From positions 62,001 through 126,000 of the forward strand of contig NZ_NFJZ01000003.1 of assembly GCF_002160135.1 (NCBI RefSeq): a DNA stretch of 64,000 nucleotides. The letters run 5' to 3'. Position numbers and translations under genes: made by a program. The notes under the pieces are model-generated. The model had not been told where the DNA came from, made no database searches, and saw nothing but the letters and a program-made list of their open reading frames with translations. Origin of the DNA: Lachnoclostridium sp. An196 (lineage in GTDB: Bacteria > Bacillota > Clostridia > Lachnospirales > Lachnospiraceae). Positions 32,287 to 40,836 of the stretch are shown piece after piece (the stretch's first letter is position 1; each line of letters opens with the position of its first letter).

Positions 32287-33567
32287 TCATGGGAGAGTCA
32301 GAATGAAGGTACTCCCTCCGCCCGGCGTATCTTCCACCGTGAGTCTGCCGCCGTGGGCTTTCAGTATCTGGGCGGCGATGGAAAGGCCCAGTCCAAAGTG
32401 GCCTTTCTCACTGCGGGACTGATCCGCGCGGTAAAAGCGTTCAAAGATCCGTTTTTTCTCGGCATCGGGTATCCCGATGCCGTTGTCTGTTACGGAAAAG
32501 CGTGTATGATGCCCGTCACCGGACAGGGTGAGCCGGATCTGTCCGCCGGAAGGGGTGTAGCTGACCGCATTGTGGATCAGAATACCCAGGATCTGCCGGA
32601 TCCGTTCCGGATCACAGAGACAGGGAGAAAGAGCCGTATCGGGGAGCTGGATGGAAAGCCGGATGGATTTTTCCCGGGCCAGAGGTTCATAGGCTTCGTA
32701 GACGTCCAGGAGAAGCGTGTCTGTTTCTGTCTCCTTTTTCCGGATGTCCCAGCTCTGCTGATCCGCTCTCGCCAGCAGGAGCATGTCGTCGATCAGCCGG
32801 GACATGCGTTTTCCTTCAGACTGGATCGCGTTCAGAAACTGACAGCGTTCTTCTCCAAGAGCATGCTCCGATGCGGACGCGCAGGACAGAATGGCAGCCA
32901 GAGGGGTGCGCAGCTCATGGGAAGCAGACGCGACGAACTGTTCCTGACGTATGCGGCTTTCTTCCAATGGCATTAAAAGCCGTTTTGTAAAATGCCAGGC
33001 AAAAAGGGACAATGCGGCGACGGCGAATACATCCAGCAGGAGGAACAGGATGCGCTGGTTCCGGATCTGCTGTTCCAGCGGATCCAGAGAAGAAAGGATC
33101 AGGATCTGGAGTTCGGCGCCGTGCCGGTCGGACAGGGCGGCACAGGCATAATAATCATTCTGCCTGTTCTGACTGGACGAAAAGGGAAATTCCACATGGC
33201 GGACGCCATAAGATTCAGTTGTCTCCGTCAGCGGATAGTCTTCTGTACAGATCTCCCATGCCTGTTCAAAAAGCAGACGTTCTGTTTCGGAGTCCGAAAG
33301 GCTGAAATGAAGAGGGACGCCGTTGTCCAGAATACGGATCCGGTATTTTCCCCCGGCTTCGATCCGGGTCAGCCACTTGTAGGTAATCTCTGTCTGCTGC
33401 TCCAGATTGGAGAGCACAGTATTCATATCGTTCTGAAAAGAGATAAAATGATTGCTGCGAAGTCCCTGCTCTGAAATATACAGATAACCGAAGGACATGG
33501 CAAGGAGAATAAAAATTGTAATCCCGGCGCAAAGAAGGCACAGGCGGATATGGACTTTCCGGAACAT
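32287..33567 (-). CDS. Sensor histidine kinase
   Basis: 426 residues from ATG 33567 (GGGAGG six bases upstream). Transmembrane helix near 10-30, extracytoplasmic sensor to about 165, a second helix 165-185, HisKA with the phospho-acceptor in FVASASHELRTPLAAIL (near 220), and HATPase with NAVSYTPSGGQIRL, DNGIGIP and GLGLSIAAQILKAHGG. Partner of the response regulator encoded just before it. The sensor domain is not recognised. Confidence 0.93.
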   Translation of the reverse strand: MFRKVHIRLCLLCAGITIFILLAMSFGYLYISEQGLRSNHFISFQNDMNTVLSNLEQQTEITYKWLTRIEAGGKYRIRILDNGVPLHFSLSDSETERLLFEQAWEICTEDYPLTETTESYGVRHVEFPFSSSQNRQNDYYACAALSDRHGAELQILILSSLDPLEQQIRNQRILFLLLDVFAVAALSLFAWHFTKRLLMPLEESRIRQEQFVASASHELRTPLAAILSCASASEHALGEERCQFLNAIQSEGKRMSRLIDDMLLLARADQQSWDIRKKETETDTLLLDVYEAYEPLAREKSIRLSIQLPDTALSPCLCDPERIRQILGILIHNAVSYTPSGGQIRLTLSGDGHHTRFSVTDNGIGIPDAEKKRIFERFYRADQSRSEKGHFGLGLSIAAQILKAHGGRLTVEDTPGGGSTFILTLP

Positions 33568-33603
33568 GGGAACCTCCCTCTGCAAAGTAAATATGTACGT
33601 GGT

Positions 33604-34278
33604 TTACGGCTGCTGGAGTCGGTATCCTACGCCCCGTACCGTCTGGATCTTCAGAGAACTGCCCACGGCCTGCAGCCTGCGGCGCAGGAAATGAATGTAA
33701 TTGTCCAGATTGCCGTCTTCCACATCGCTGTCCGGTCCCCATACCTTTGTGAGCAGCTGGGGGCGGGAAAGAGTCTGAGACGGATTTCGCAGAAACGTCT
33801 CCAGCAGCATGCCTTCCCTCCTGGACAGACTGCAGTTCCCCTGCGGGCCGTTCAGCCGGTTCTCGGAAACATCATAGGACAGATCTCCGCAGGAGACCGC
33901 CTCGCCGAAGGCCATCTTCCGGGGGCGCCGGGTGATGCAGCGGATCCGGGCCATCAGTTCTTCAAAGGCAAAAGGCTTGACCAGATAGTCGTCCGCTCCG
34001 GAATCCAGCCCTTTGACTTTGTCGTCCAATTCACCCAGGGCTGTGATCAGAATGACCGGGACCTGGCGGCGGGAGCGCCGGATCCGGCGAAGCACCTCCA
34101 TGCCGCTGACGCGCGGAAGCATTCGATCCAGCAGGATCAAATCATGAATATCCTGCTCCACGTAATACAGCGCTTCTTCTCCGTCCATACAGGCGTCTAC
34201 CTGGAACCCTTCTTTTTCCAGCTGAAAAGCCAGGGACTGATTCAGTTTTTTGTCGTCTTCCACCAACAGAAGTCTCAT
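33604..34278 (-). CDS. OmpR/PhoB-family response regulator
   Basis: 224 residues. Receiver domain with LLVEDDKK, the phosphorylated Asp in LILLDRMLPRVSG (near 54), TAL and the Lys of DDYLVKPFAF; winged-helix output from about 130, ending VWGPDSDVEDGNLDNYIHFL and VRGVGYRL. Its likely operator is the TTAGAG pair at 34925-34941 just upstream of the operon promoter. Confidence 0.95.
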   Translation of the reverse strand: MRLLLVEDDKKLNQSLAFQLEKEGFQVDACMDGEEALYYVEQDIHDLILLDRMLPRVSGMEVLRRIRRSRRQVPVILITALGELDDKVKGLDSGADDYLVKPFAFEELMARIRCITRRPRKMAFGEAVSCGDLSYDVSENRLNGPQGNCSLSRREGMLLETFLRNPSQTLSRPQLLTKVWGPDSDVEDGNLDNYIHFLRRRLQAVGSSLKIQTVRGVGYRLQQP

Positions 34279-34288
34279 AATGCCACTT

Positions 34289-34822
34289 TTAACTCCTTAA
34301 GTCTGCGTTCCAGTCAAAAATACGGCCGGTGGAGCCGTCGATCTCAAACTCATATTTTATTCCGTCAGAGAAGAGCTCGCCTTCAAAGCGTGTACGTCCG
34401 TCTTCATTTTCTTCCGTAATATAGATGTCGTCAGAAGATGAACCGGGGACTTTGTTCTGAACGACGGCTGCCGCGCTCTCCGCCGTGGCAGGTTCGCCTC
34501 CCAGCGCATCCAGCCACTCTTCGTCGATTTCATAATCTGCGCCTACAACAGCGCCGTCTGATACGGCGATCTCAAAATCGAAATCCCCATATTCCGTCTC
34601 AAATTCAATATCATAGACGGGGATGCCGTTATCACCGTCCTGCTCGATTTTCACATTGAAGACGTCATCAGAGGGAACGTCTGCATTTTCCAGCGCTATG
34701 GATAAAGCGTCGTCACGGCTGATCTCTTTCGATAAGGGCTCGCTCTGATCCGGAATACTCTGACTGCCGCATCCGGTAAGTAAGAAAACCGTGACTGCAG
34801 AAATAAAAATTCGTTTCATCAT
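34289..34822 (-). CDS. PepSY-domain lipoprotein
   Basis: About 177 residues. Signal peptide with lipobox FLLTGC. Two PepSY-like repeats: ISRDDALSIALENADV followed by VYDIEFETEYGDFDFEI, then a second with YEFEIDGSTGRIFDWNADL. PepSY proteins are small extracytoplasmic inhibitors or modulators, often in operons with two-component systems. GGGAGG precedes the paired ATG codons (34822, 34819). First gene of the operon, so it may modulate the kinase. Confidence 0.88.
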   Translation of the reverse strand: MMKRIFISAVTVFLLTGCGSQSIPDQSEPLSKEISRDDALSIALENADVPSDDVFNVKIEQDGDNGIPVYDIEFETEYGDFDFEIAVSDGAVVGADYEIDEEWLDALGGEPATAESAAAVVQNKVPGSSSDDIYITEENEDGRTRFEGELFSDGIKYEFEIDGSTGRIFDWNADLRS

Positions 34823-34890
34823 ATATACCTCCCTGTCCAATCATGACGAAGCGCAGAGGACCGACGGCCGGGGACCGCCTTGCTGCCCGC

Positions 34891-34920
34891 ATTATATCAT
34901 GGTAAAATTCCGGGTGTCAA
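34891..34920 (-). promoter_or_regulatory. Promoter of the PepSY-response regulator-kinase operon
   Basis: Minus strand TTGACA (34920-34915) and TATAAT (34896-34891), 18-base spacing. Confidence 0.82.
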
Positions 34921-34924
34921 TTTC

Positions 34925-34941
34925 TTAGAGATTATTTAGAG
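34925..34941. promoter_or_regulatory. Putative response-regulator binding site
   Basis: Direct repeat TTAGAG-ATTAT-TTAGAG, half-sites 11 bases apart (one helical turn), abutting the -35 box of the two-component operon and upstream of the divergent binding-protein gene. This is the usual form of OmpR-family sites. Confidence 0.65.
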
Positions 34942-35001
34942 AAAGCTCTGGTAGGATCATATCAGAAACAGGAAGAAACCATATATGGACAGGAGGAAGA
35001 T

Positions 35002-37293
35002 ATGAAACGAGCGTGGATATGGCTGCTGTCGGCGGCGCTGTTGCTGGGAGGCTGCGGCTCACAGGACGGATATACAGACCAGAATGAAGAAGGTGGAAGC
35101 ACGGATGGCCAGGAAAGCATGGGGCGGTACCTGGAGGAAGACATGAGCCTGCCCGAAGGCGGAGATCAGGATTATCAGACCGCCATGCAGGCGCTGGAGG
35201 ACGGCAGCCTGGCGATTCTGGGGCAGAACAGCGGGCTGTCCGTCTCTTCAGACGGCGGAGAGACCTGGGAGAAAAGGGATGTGTCATGGCTGCAGGAGTT
35301 TCAGCAGAATCAGACATATATTACTGATCTGGCGCTGGCGCCGTCCGGAGCTGCGGCAGCCGTCTATATAGGTGATACAGCGGCAGATGATACGGAAGAG
35401 GATCTGAGTTATTCTTATCTGTATGCGGACGCGGAAGGAAACGCGTCAGATCTGGAGATCCCCCGGATGGAATATGAAATATACTGCCTGTGGTTCGGGA
35501 CTGACAGCCGTCTGTACGGATGCGGGCTGGACGGAAAGGTTTACCGGATCGACGAGACGGACGGTTCGCTGGAGGAGCTGATGGATACCGGAGGACTGGT
35601 GGATTCTCTGGGATTCACGGATCGCTACCTGATCGCGTTTTCATCGGAAGGGGTCAGCCTGTACGATTTGGAAAACGGCACTCAGGAAGAAGACAAGGTA
35701 CTGAACGATTTTATCATGGACGACAGAACTGTTTCTATGGGATTGGGAACAGAGACGGACAATTATACCGTGCTGGCGGTACAGGGAGAGCAGGCGGATG
35801 TGATCTATGTGGCTTTCTCTAAGGGACTCTACCGCCATGTGATCGGAGGCGCCGCCATGGAGCAGGTAATCGATGGAAATCTCACTTCTCTGGGAGATCC
35901 CCAGATGGGAAAAGGCGGCCTGGCGGTATTGGCGGACGACGAATTTGCAGTCCTGTATCCGACGACAAAGCTCTGTCGTTACGTATATGACGGGACGATC
36001 CCCACTGTGCCGGAAGAAGAGATACGTATCTACAGCCTGACAGAGGATTACACCGTACGGCAGGCGGTCAGCCTGTTTCAGCGGGAGCACCCGGAGGTCT
36101 ACGTGAGGTATGAGATGGGAATGTCCGGTTCGGACGGTATGACGGAAGAGGACGCCATCCGGAACTTGAACACAGAGCTTTTGTCCGGAAACGGTCCGGA
36201 TCTGCTGGTGCTGGACGGACTCTCCGGGTCGTCATACCGCCGGAAGGGAGTGCTGGCAGATGTGAGCGGACTGGTGGACAGTATGGCCGGAGAGTCGGCT
36301 TTGCTTTCCAACATCGTGGACGCGTTCCGGGAGGACGGGGCGGTCTACAGTCTTCCTCTTCGTTTCCGGCTGCCCATGATACTGGGCGGGACAGATGCGG
36401 TAAACCAGGTGACGGACCTGAAAACTTTGGCCGACGTGCAGGAAAGCCTGCGGCAGGAACATCCCGAGGGTTCGATCCTGGGATTTATGACGGAGGAAGA
36501 GGCGCTGTATACGCTGGGACTCGTTTCCTCATCGGCCTGGACAGATGAAAATGGAGCGGTGGACGAGGAAGCCCTGACAGAGTTCCTCACCCAGGCCAGG
36601 CGCATTTATCAGACAGAAGCTGCAGGATTTTCTGCAGAAGAGCTGGAGGATTATGTGCAGAATTATCGGGAGGCTTGGAGTACGGACGTCTCTGGAGAGG
36701 GACATTATTACGCGAATGCCTCCGCGAGTGCGCTGGATGTGGCGATGGGACAGCAGGTGCTGGCGGTCGGGAGCGTGAGCGGCATGTCTTCGGACTTTAA
36801 CCTGATCAGCACCGTGGCAGGACAAGGGGACAGCCTGTCATACGGAGCCTGGAATGGCCAGGTACAGAACGGATTCTTACCCGTGACACAGGTGGGCATC
36901 ACGGAAGGCGCGGCAGACCGGGAACTGGCACAGGAATTTTTCTGTTTTCTGTTCTCGGAACAGCTGCAGGATCTGGAGCTGCCGGGAGGATTTCCGGTGA
37001 ACGAGGCGTCCTTTGACCGGATGGCCGCGGCGCCTTCCGGACAGGAAGCGTCGAGCATCGCGGTGGCCGGAGATTCCGGAGAGACGTTCAGCCTGGATAT
37101 TGTGTGGGCTTCGGAAGAAGATTTTCAGAAGTTAAAGGAAATTGCCATTGCCGCGGACACGTCCTGCACAGGAGACTCCGCGCTGGAACAGGCAGTCTGT
37201 GAGGTAGGGCCGGACGCTCTGAACGGAAAGATGAGTGTGGAAGACGCAGTGGGCGAGATCTGCCGCAGGGCGGCCATTTACCTGGCAGAATAG
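35002..37293 (+). CDS. Lipoprotein: BNR/Asp-box propeller fused to an ABC-type solute-binding domain
   Basis: 763 residues. Lipobox LLLGGC near Cys 18. Residues about 50-345 look like a beta-propeller, with an Asp-box SSDGGETW near 87 and several repeated strands. From about 350 the sequence is a sugar-type binding protein: YTVRQAVSLFQREHPEVYVR, LNTELLSGNGPDLLVLDGL, FREDGAVYSLPLRFRLPMIL, and a C-terminal helix-rich part to 763. Two permease genes follow with 13- and 9-base gaps. The fusion is unusual for a binding protein; the propeller could recognise a polymer or a surface partner. Confidence 0.8.
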   Translation: MKRAWIWLLSAALLLGGCGSQDGYTDQNEEGGSTDGQESMGRYLEEDMSLPEGGDQDYQTAMQALEDGSLAILGQNSGLSVSSDGGETWEKRDVSWLQEFQQNQTYITDLALAPSGAAAAVYIGDTAADDTEEDLSYSYLYADAEGNASDLEIPRMEYEIYCLWFGTDSRLYGCGLDGKVYRIDETDGSLEELMDTGGLVDSLGFTDRYLIAFSSEGVSLYDLENGTQEEDKVLNDFIMDDRTVSMGLGTETDNYTVLAVQGEQADVIYVAFSKGLYRHVIGGAAMEQVIDGNLTSLGDPQMGKGGLAVLADDEFAVLYPTTKLCRYVYDGTIPTVPEEEIRIYSLTEDYTVRQAVSLFQREHPEVYVRYEMGMSGSDGMTEEDAIRNLNTELLSGNGPDLLVLDGLSGSSYRRKGVLADVSGLVDSMAGESALLSNIVDAFREDGAVYSLPLRFRLPMILGGTDAVNQVTDLKTLADVQESLRQEHPEGSILGFMTEEEALYTLGLVSSSAWTDENGAVDEEALTEFLTQARRIYQTEAAGFSAEELEDYVQNYREAWSTDVSGEGHYYANASASALDVAMGQQVLAVGSVSGMSSDFNLISTVAGQGDSLSYGAWNGQVQNGFLPVTQVGITEGAADRELAQEFFCFLFSEQLQDLELPGGFPVNEASFDRMAAAPSGQEASSIAVAGDSGETFSLDIVWASEEDFQKLKEIAIAADTSCTGDSALEQAVCEVGPDALNGKMSVEDAVGEICRRAAIYLAE

Positions 37294-37306
37294 GAGGCAG
37301 CTGAAC

Positions 37307-38158
37307 ATGAACAGGAAATATGCCTGGATCTTGTTTCTGCTTCCGAGCCTTCTGGGTGTCACGGTATTCTGCCTGCTGCCGTTCCTGGATGTGGTCCGGC
37401 GGTCATTTCTGACCGCCGTGACCGGGGAATGGAACGGAGTTGGCAACTATCTGGCGGTATTTCAGAATCAGGCGTTTCAGCTGGCAGTGAAAAATACGGT
37501 CCGGTTCACGCTGGTCTGTCTGCCGCTGCTGATCGGAACCGGCCTTTTTCTGGCAGTACAGATCAGTAAATTCCGGCAGGGACAGTGGCTGAAATCTCTG
37601 TTTCTTTTTCCAATGGCGATCCCGGCGGCTGCCGTAGTGCTGGTATGGAAAATGGTCTTCTCGGAAGGCGGATTCCTGAACGGCGCGCTTTCCATGCTCC
37701 ATATGCTGCCGGAGGGCGGCGGGACAGATTTCATGGGCACAGGGGCGGCCTTCTGGGTGCTGGTCTTCAGTTATCTGTGGAAAAATCTTGGGTATACAGT
37801 GGTGCTCTGGCTGGCCGGAATACTGGCGGTTCCCCGGGAAATGCTGGAAGCGGCGCGTCTGGACGGAGCCGGCGAACGGCAGTGTTTCTGGAAAGTCCTT
37901 TTTCCGAACCTGAAGGGCATGCTTTATACAATCACAGTGCTTTCTTTCTTAAATTCTTTTAAGGTTTTCCGGGAAGCGTATCTGGTGGCGGGGTCTTATC
38001 CCCATGAGAGCATGTACCTGCTTCAGCACCTGTTTAACAACTGGTTTGTAAATCTGGATCTGGACAAGATGGCGGCCGCAGCCGTCTGCACCGGATGCGT
38101 GCTGCTGGCGGTGATCCTGCTGCTGGGAAAAATCTGGGACCCGGATCCCGGGCGGTAA
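37307..38158 (+). CDS. ABC transporter permease, MalF-like
   Basis: 283 residues from ATG 37307 (TAGGAGG 10 bases upstream). Six predicted helices and the cytoplasmic EAA loop EAARLDGAGERQCFWKVLFP that docks the ATPase. First of the two inner-membrane subunits of a carbohydrate-type importer, next to its binding protein. No ATP-binding gene lies in the cluster, so a shared ATPase elsewhere is needed. Confidence 0.92.
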   Translation: MNRKYAWILFLLPSLLGVTVFCLLPFLDVVRRSFLTAVTGEWNGVGNYLAVFQNQAFQLAVKNTVRFTLVCLPLLIGTGLFLAVQISKFRQGQWLKSLFLFPMAIPAAAVVLVWKMVFSEGGFLNGALSMLHMLPEGGGTDFMGTGAAFWVLVFSYLWKNLGYTVVLWLAGILAVPREMLEAARLDGAGERQCFWKVLFPNLKGMLYTITVLSFLNSFKVFREAYLVAGSYPHESMYLLQHLFNNWFVNLDLDKMAAAAVCTGCVLLAVILLLGKIWDPDPGR

Positions 38159-38167
38159 GGAGGAACT

Positions 38168-39025
38168 ATGGCAATCTGGAAAAGAACGAGGCGCGCGGCG
38201 CTGTATGTGTTTTTGACGGTATTGGGAATCTTTTTCTGTACACCGGTTCTTTTTCTGCTTACCGGGTCTGTGACCAGCCGGTATGAACTGGGCCAGTATC
38301 TGGCGCCTTTGTCGGACGCTGCGAAAGGATTTGTATACTGGAAATGGATGCCGGACTATCCTGCTTTTTCCCATTATGAAAATGTACTGCTTTTTACGCC
38401 GCAGTTTTATGTGGTGTTCTGGAATTCCGTGAAGATCACGGCGTTCATTCTGGCAGGACAGCTTCTGGTGGCAGTGCCGGCGGCATGGGCTTTTGCCATA
38501 TATCCGTTTCCCCGCCGGAGGCAGCTTTTTACGGTATACCTGGTGCTGATGCTGATGCCTTTTCAGGTCACGATGCTGTCCAGTTATCTGGTATTGAACG
38601 GACTTCACCTGATGAATACCCACGGGGCAGTGATCCTTCCGGCTGTTTTCTCCACTTTTCCGGTTTTCCTGATTTATCGGAGTTTTTGTGGGATACCGAA
38701 GGAGCTTCTGGAAGCGGCGAGAGTGGACGGAGCGGGAGAGTGGCAGATATTCTGGCGTATGGGAATACCGCTTGCTTCAGGCGGGATCCTGTCGTCGGCG
38801 GTATTGGGATTCCTGGAGTGCTGGAATCTGATAGAACAGCCGTTGGCATTTCTGAAAGACCAGTCTCTCTGGCCCCTTTCCCTGTATTTGCCGGAGATCA
38901 GCCTGGATCAGGCGGGATACGCGTTTGTCGCGTCTGTCATCACATTGATCCCGGCTCTGTTTGTATTTCTTCTGGGAAGAGACTATCTGGAACGCGGAAT
39001 TGCCGCGTCCGCACTGAAGGAGTAA
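38168..39025 (+). CDS. ABC transporter permease, MalG-like
   Basis: 285 residues. Six predicted helices; EAA loop EAARVDGAGEWQIFWRMGIP near 180. Second permease of the pair, nine bases after the first; four bases before the adaptor gene. Confidence 0.92.
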   Translation: MAIWKRTRRAALYVFLTVLGIFFCTPVLFLLTGSVTSRYELGQYLAPLSDAAKGFVYWKWMPDYPAFSHYENVLLFTPQFYVVFWNSVKITAFILAGQLLVAVPAAWAFAIYPFPRRRQLFTVYLVLMLMPFQVTMLSSYLVLNGLHLMNTHGAVILPAVFSTFPVFLIYRSFCGIPKELLEAARVDGAGEWQIFWRMGIPLASGGILSSAVLGFLECWNLIEQPLAFLKDQSLWPLSLYLPEISLDQAGYAFVASVITLIPALFVFLLGRDYLERGIAASALKE

Positions 39026-39029
39026 AAAG

Positions 39030-40655
39030 ATGGAGCTTTGGAAGAAACAAAAGAAAATACTGGCGGCATTCGGCGGGTTTTTCGCGCTGATGTTCCTGGG
39101 AACTCTGGTTTCCAGAGCGGTCTATGCCTCCGGCCTGACGCAGGTAGAGACAGAGACGCCGCGGCGCATGTCCCTGGCTCATCAGGTGGAGGCATCGGGG
39201 ATCGTCCGGGAAGGTCAGGAATACGCGGTCCATACGCTGGCCGGACTGCGGGTTCGTACGGTTTACGTGCAGGTAGGAGAACGGGTAGAAGAAGGGACGC
39301 TCCTTTTTGATCTGGATACGGAGGAATTGGAGGAGACGGTCCGGGAGCAGAGGCTGGCGGTAAAGAAGCTGGAGCTTCAGATACAGGCGCTGGAACAGAA
39401 TCAGAGCAGGGAAGAAACCCTGCGCCGGCAGGAGAGCGCCAGGGCGGATCAGGATTATACCGCTGCCAGGGAGCAGGCGGATCAGAGCGTGGAACGGGCA
39501 CAGGATGATTTGAACGCAGCGGAGAATGCGCTGGAAGAACATGAGAACAATCGTCCGCAGGTGACGCCCGAGGAGGATCGCCAGGCGCTGCAGGCCGCAT
39601 ATGAAGAATGGGCGGCGAAAGAATCCCAGGCAAAGCAGGCCATGGAGGAGGCAAAAGCCGCATGGGACGCGGCAGAGGAAGAAGTGAAGCGTCTGGAGGG
39701 CCAGCAGGCAGAAGCAGAGCTGGAAGCGGCGCGCCGGAAGGCAGCGGAAGCACAGGCTGTTTTTGAAACGGCCCAGGCGGTGTGGAAGACGCTGTCGGAC
39801 AATCCTGTGGAAAAGCCTGATTTTTCAACGGAAGACAGCGCTCTGGAAGCCTGGCGGGAGCAGCGGGACAGTCTGAAAACCTCCGAGGAGAGCGCGGAGC
39901 GAGCGGTGGAAGACGCGGAGCAGTACAGGGAAAATACCCTGCTGGAGGCAGGGCGGAAGGTGGAAGACGCGGCTGCTGTTCCTGCCGCGGACAGCAGCCT
40001 GGAAGTGACCCGTCTGGAACTGGAAAGCGCGCAGACCTCTCTGGAACGCTATGAGAAGATTCTGGAAACAGAAGGGCAGATATCCGCGGAGGCAGAAGGG
40101 GTGGTTACAGATATCCGCGTCAGCCCGGGAGATCCGGCGCCGGACGGGGCGGCCGTTGTCTATGCGGATCTGACCAGCCCTCTGCAGTTTGGGGCTTCCC
40201 TGACAGAAGAACAGAAACAGTATGTGAATCAGGGGGATACGGTGGAACTGAAGCTGGGAAATGCCGCCAGGATCGACGCGGACATAGATTATGTGGCACA
40301 GAGCGAATCGTCGCCTCAGATGTATGACATCCGGATCTTTCTTCCGGAAGATGTGGGAAGCATCGGAGAAAGCGGTACCATGTATGCGGAAGTCCAGAGC
40401 GAGACTTACGCATGCTGTATCCCTCTGGAAGCGCTGCGCGAAGATGAGAATCAGCGGGATTATATCTATGTGCTGGGGAAACGTTCCGGTATTCTGGGGG
40501 AAGAACTGGCCGCGGAAAAGGTCTACGTGCGGGTGCTGGATCAAAATGACAGTTATGCGGCTATTGAGGAAGGAGCACTGGATGCCGATGCAGAGGTCAT
40601 CGTATCGGAAACGGCGGAATTGAACGAGTGGGACATAGTCCGGTATAAGGAGTAA
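39030..40655 (+). CDS. HlyD/RND-adaptor-like membrane protein with long coiled coil
   Basis: 541 residues. One N-terminal transmembrane helix (about 10-33), a lipoyl-like half (VEASGIVREGQEYAVHTLAG, VRTVYVQVGERVEEGTLLFD) at 55-95, then a very long Ala/Glu/Gln-rich coiled coil (about 100-340), the second lipoyl half (AEGVVTDIRVSPGDPAPDGA), and a beta-barrel part to the end. This is the architecture of membrane-fusion adaptors of exporters, yet the gene closes an import operon. Translationally close to the permease gene. Confidence 0.85.
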   Translation: MELWKKQKKILAAFGGFFALMFLGTLVSRAVYASGLTQVETETPRRMSLAHQVEASGIVREGQEYAVHTLAGLRVRTVYVQVGERVEEGTLLFDLDTEELEETVREQRLAVKKLELQIQALEQNQSREETLRRQESARADQDYTAAREQADQSVERAQDDLNAAENALEEHENNRPQVTPEEDRQALQAAYEEWAAKESQAKQAMEEAKAAWDAAEEEVKRLEGQQAEAELEAARRKAAEAQAVFETAQAVWKTLSDNPVEKPDFSTEDSALEAWREQRDSLKTSEESAERAVEDAEQYRENTLLEAGRKVEDAAAVPAADSSLEVTRLELESAQTSLERYEKILETEGQISAEAEGVVTDIRVSPGDPAPDGAAVVYADLTSPLQFGASLTEEQKQYVNQGDTVELKLGNAARIDADIDYVAQSESSPQMYDIRIFLPEDVGSIGESGTMYAEVQSETYACCIPLEALREDENQRDYIYVLGKRSGILGEELAAEKVYVRVLDQNDSYAAIEEGALDADAEVIVSETAELNEWDIVRYKE

Positions 40656-40766
40656 CGCAATAAAAGGCCCTTTTCTGAGAATTGTATAGATTGCACATGC
40701 CATATCTAATGCGGCTGAAAAAATTATATAAAACATAAAATTTTTAAAAAGAAAACTGTTAGATTG

Positions 40767-40794
40767 TTTACAAAAAATTAATAAATGGTATTCT
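40767..40794 (+). promoter_or_regulatory. Promoter of cstA
   Basis: TTTACA (40767-40772) and TATTCT (40789-40794), 16-base spacing, in an AT-rich stretch before the GAGAGGAG ribosome binding site. Confidence 0.6.
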
Positions 40795-40836
40795 TTTTTT
40801 AGCAATATATTTATACAACAGAGAGGAGAAAGAGAT

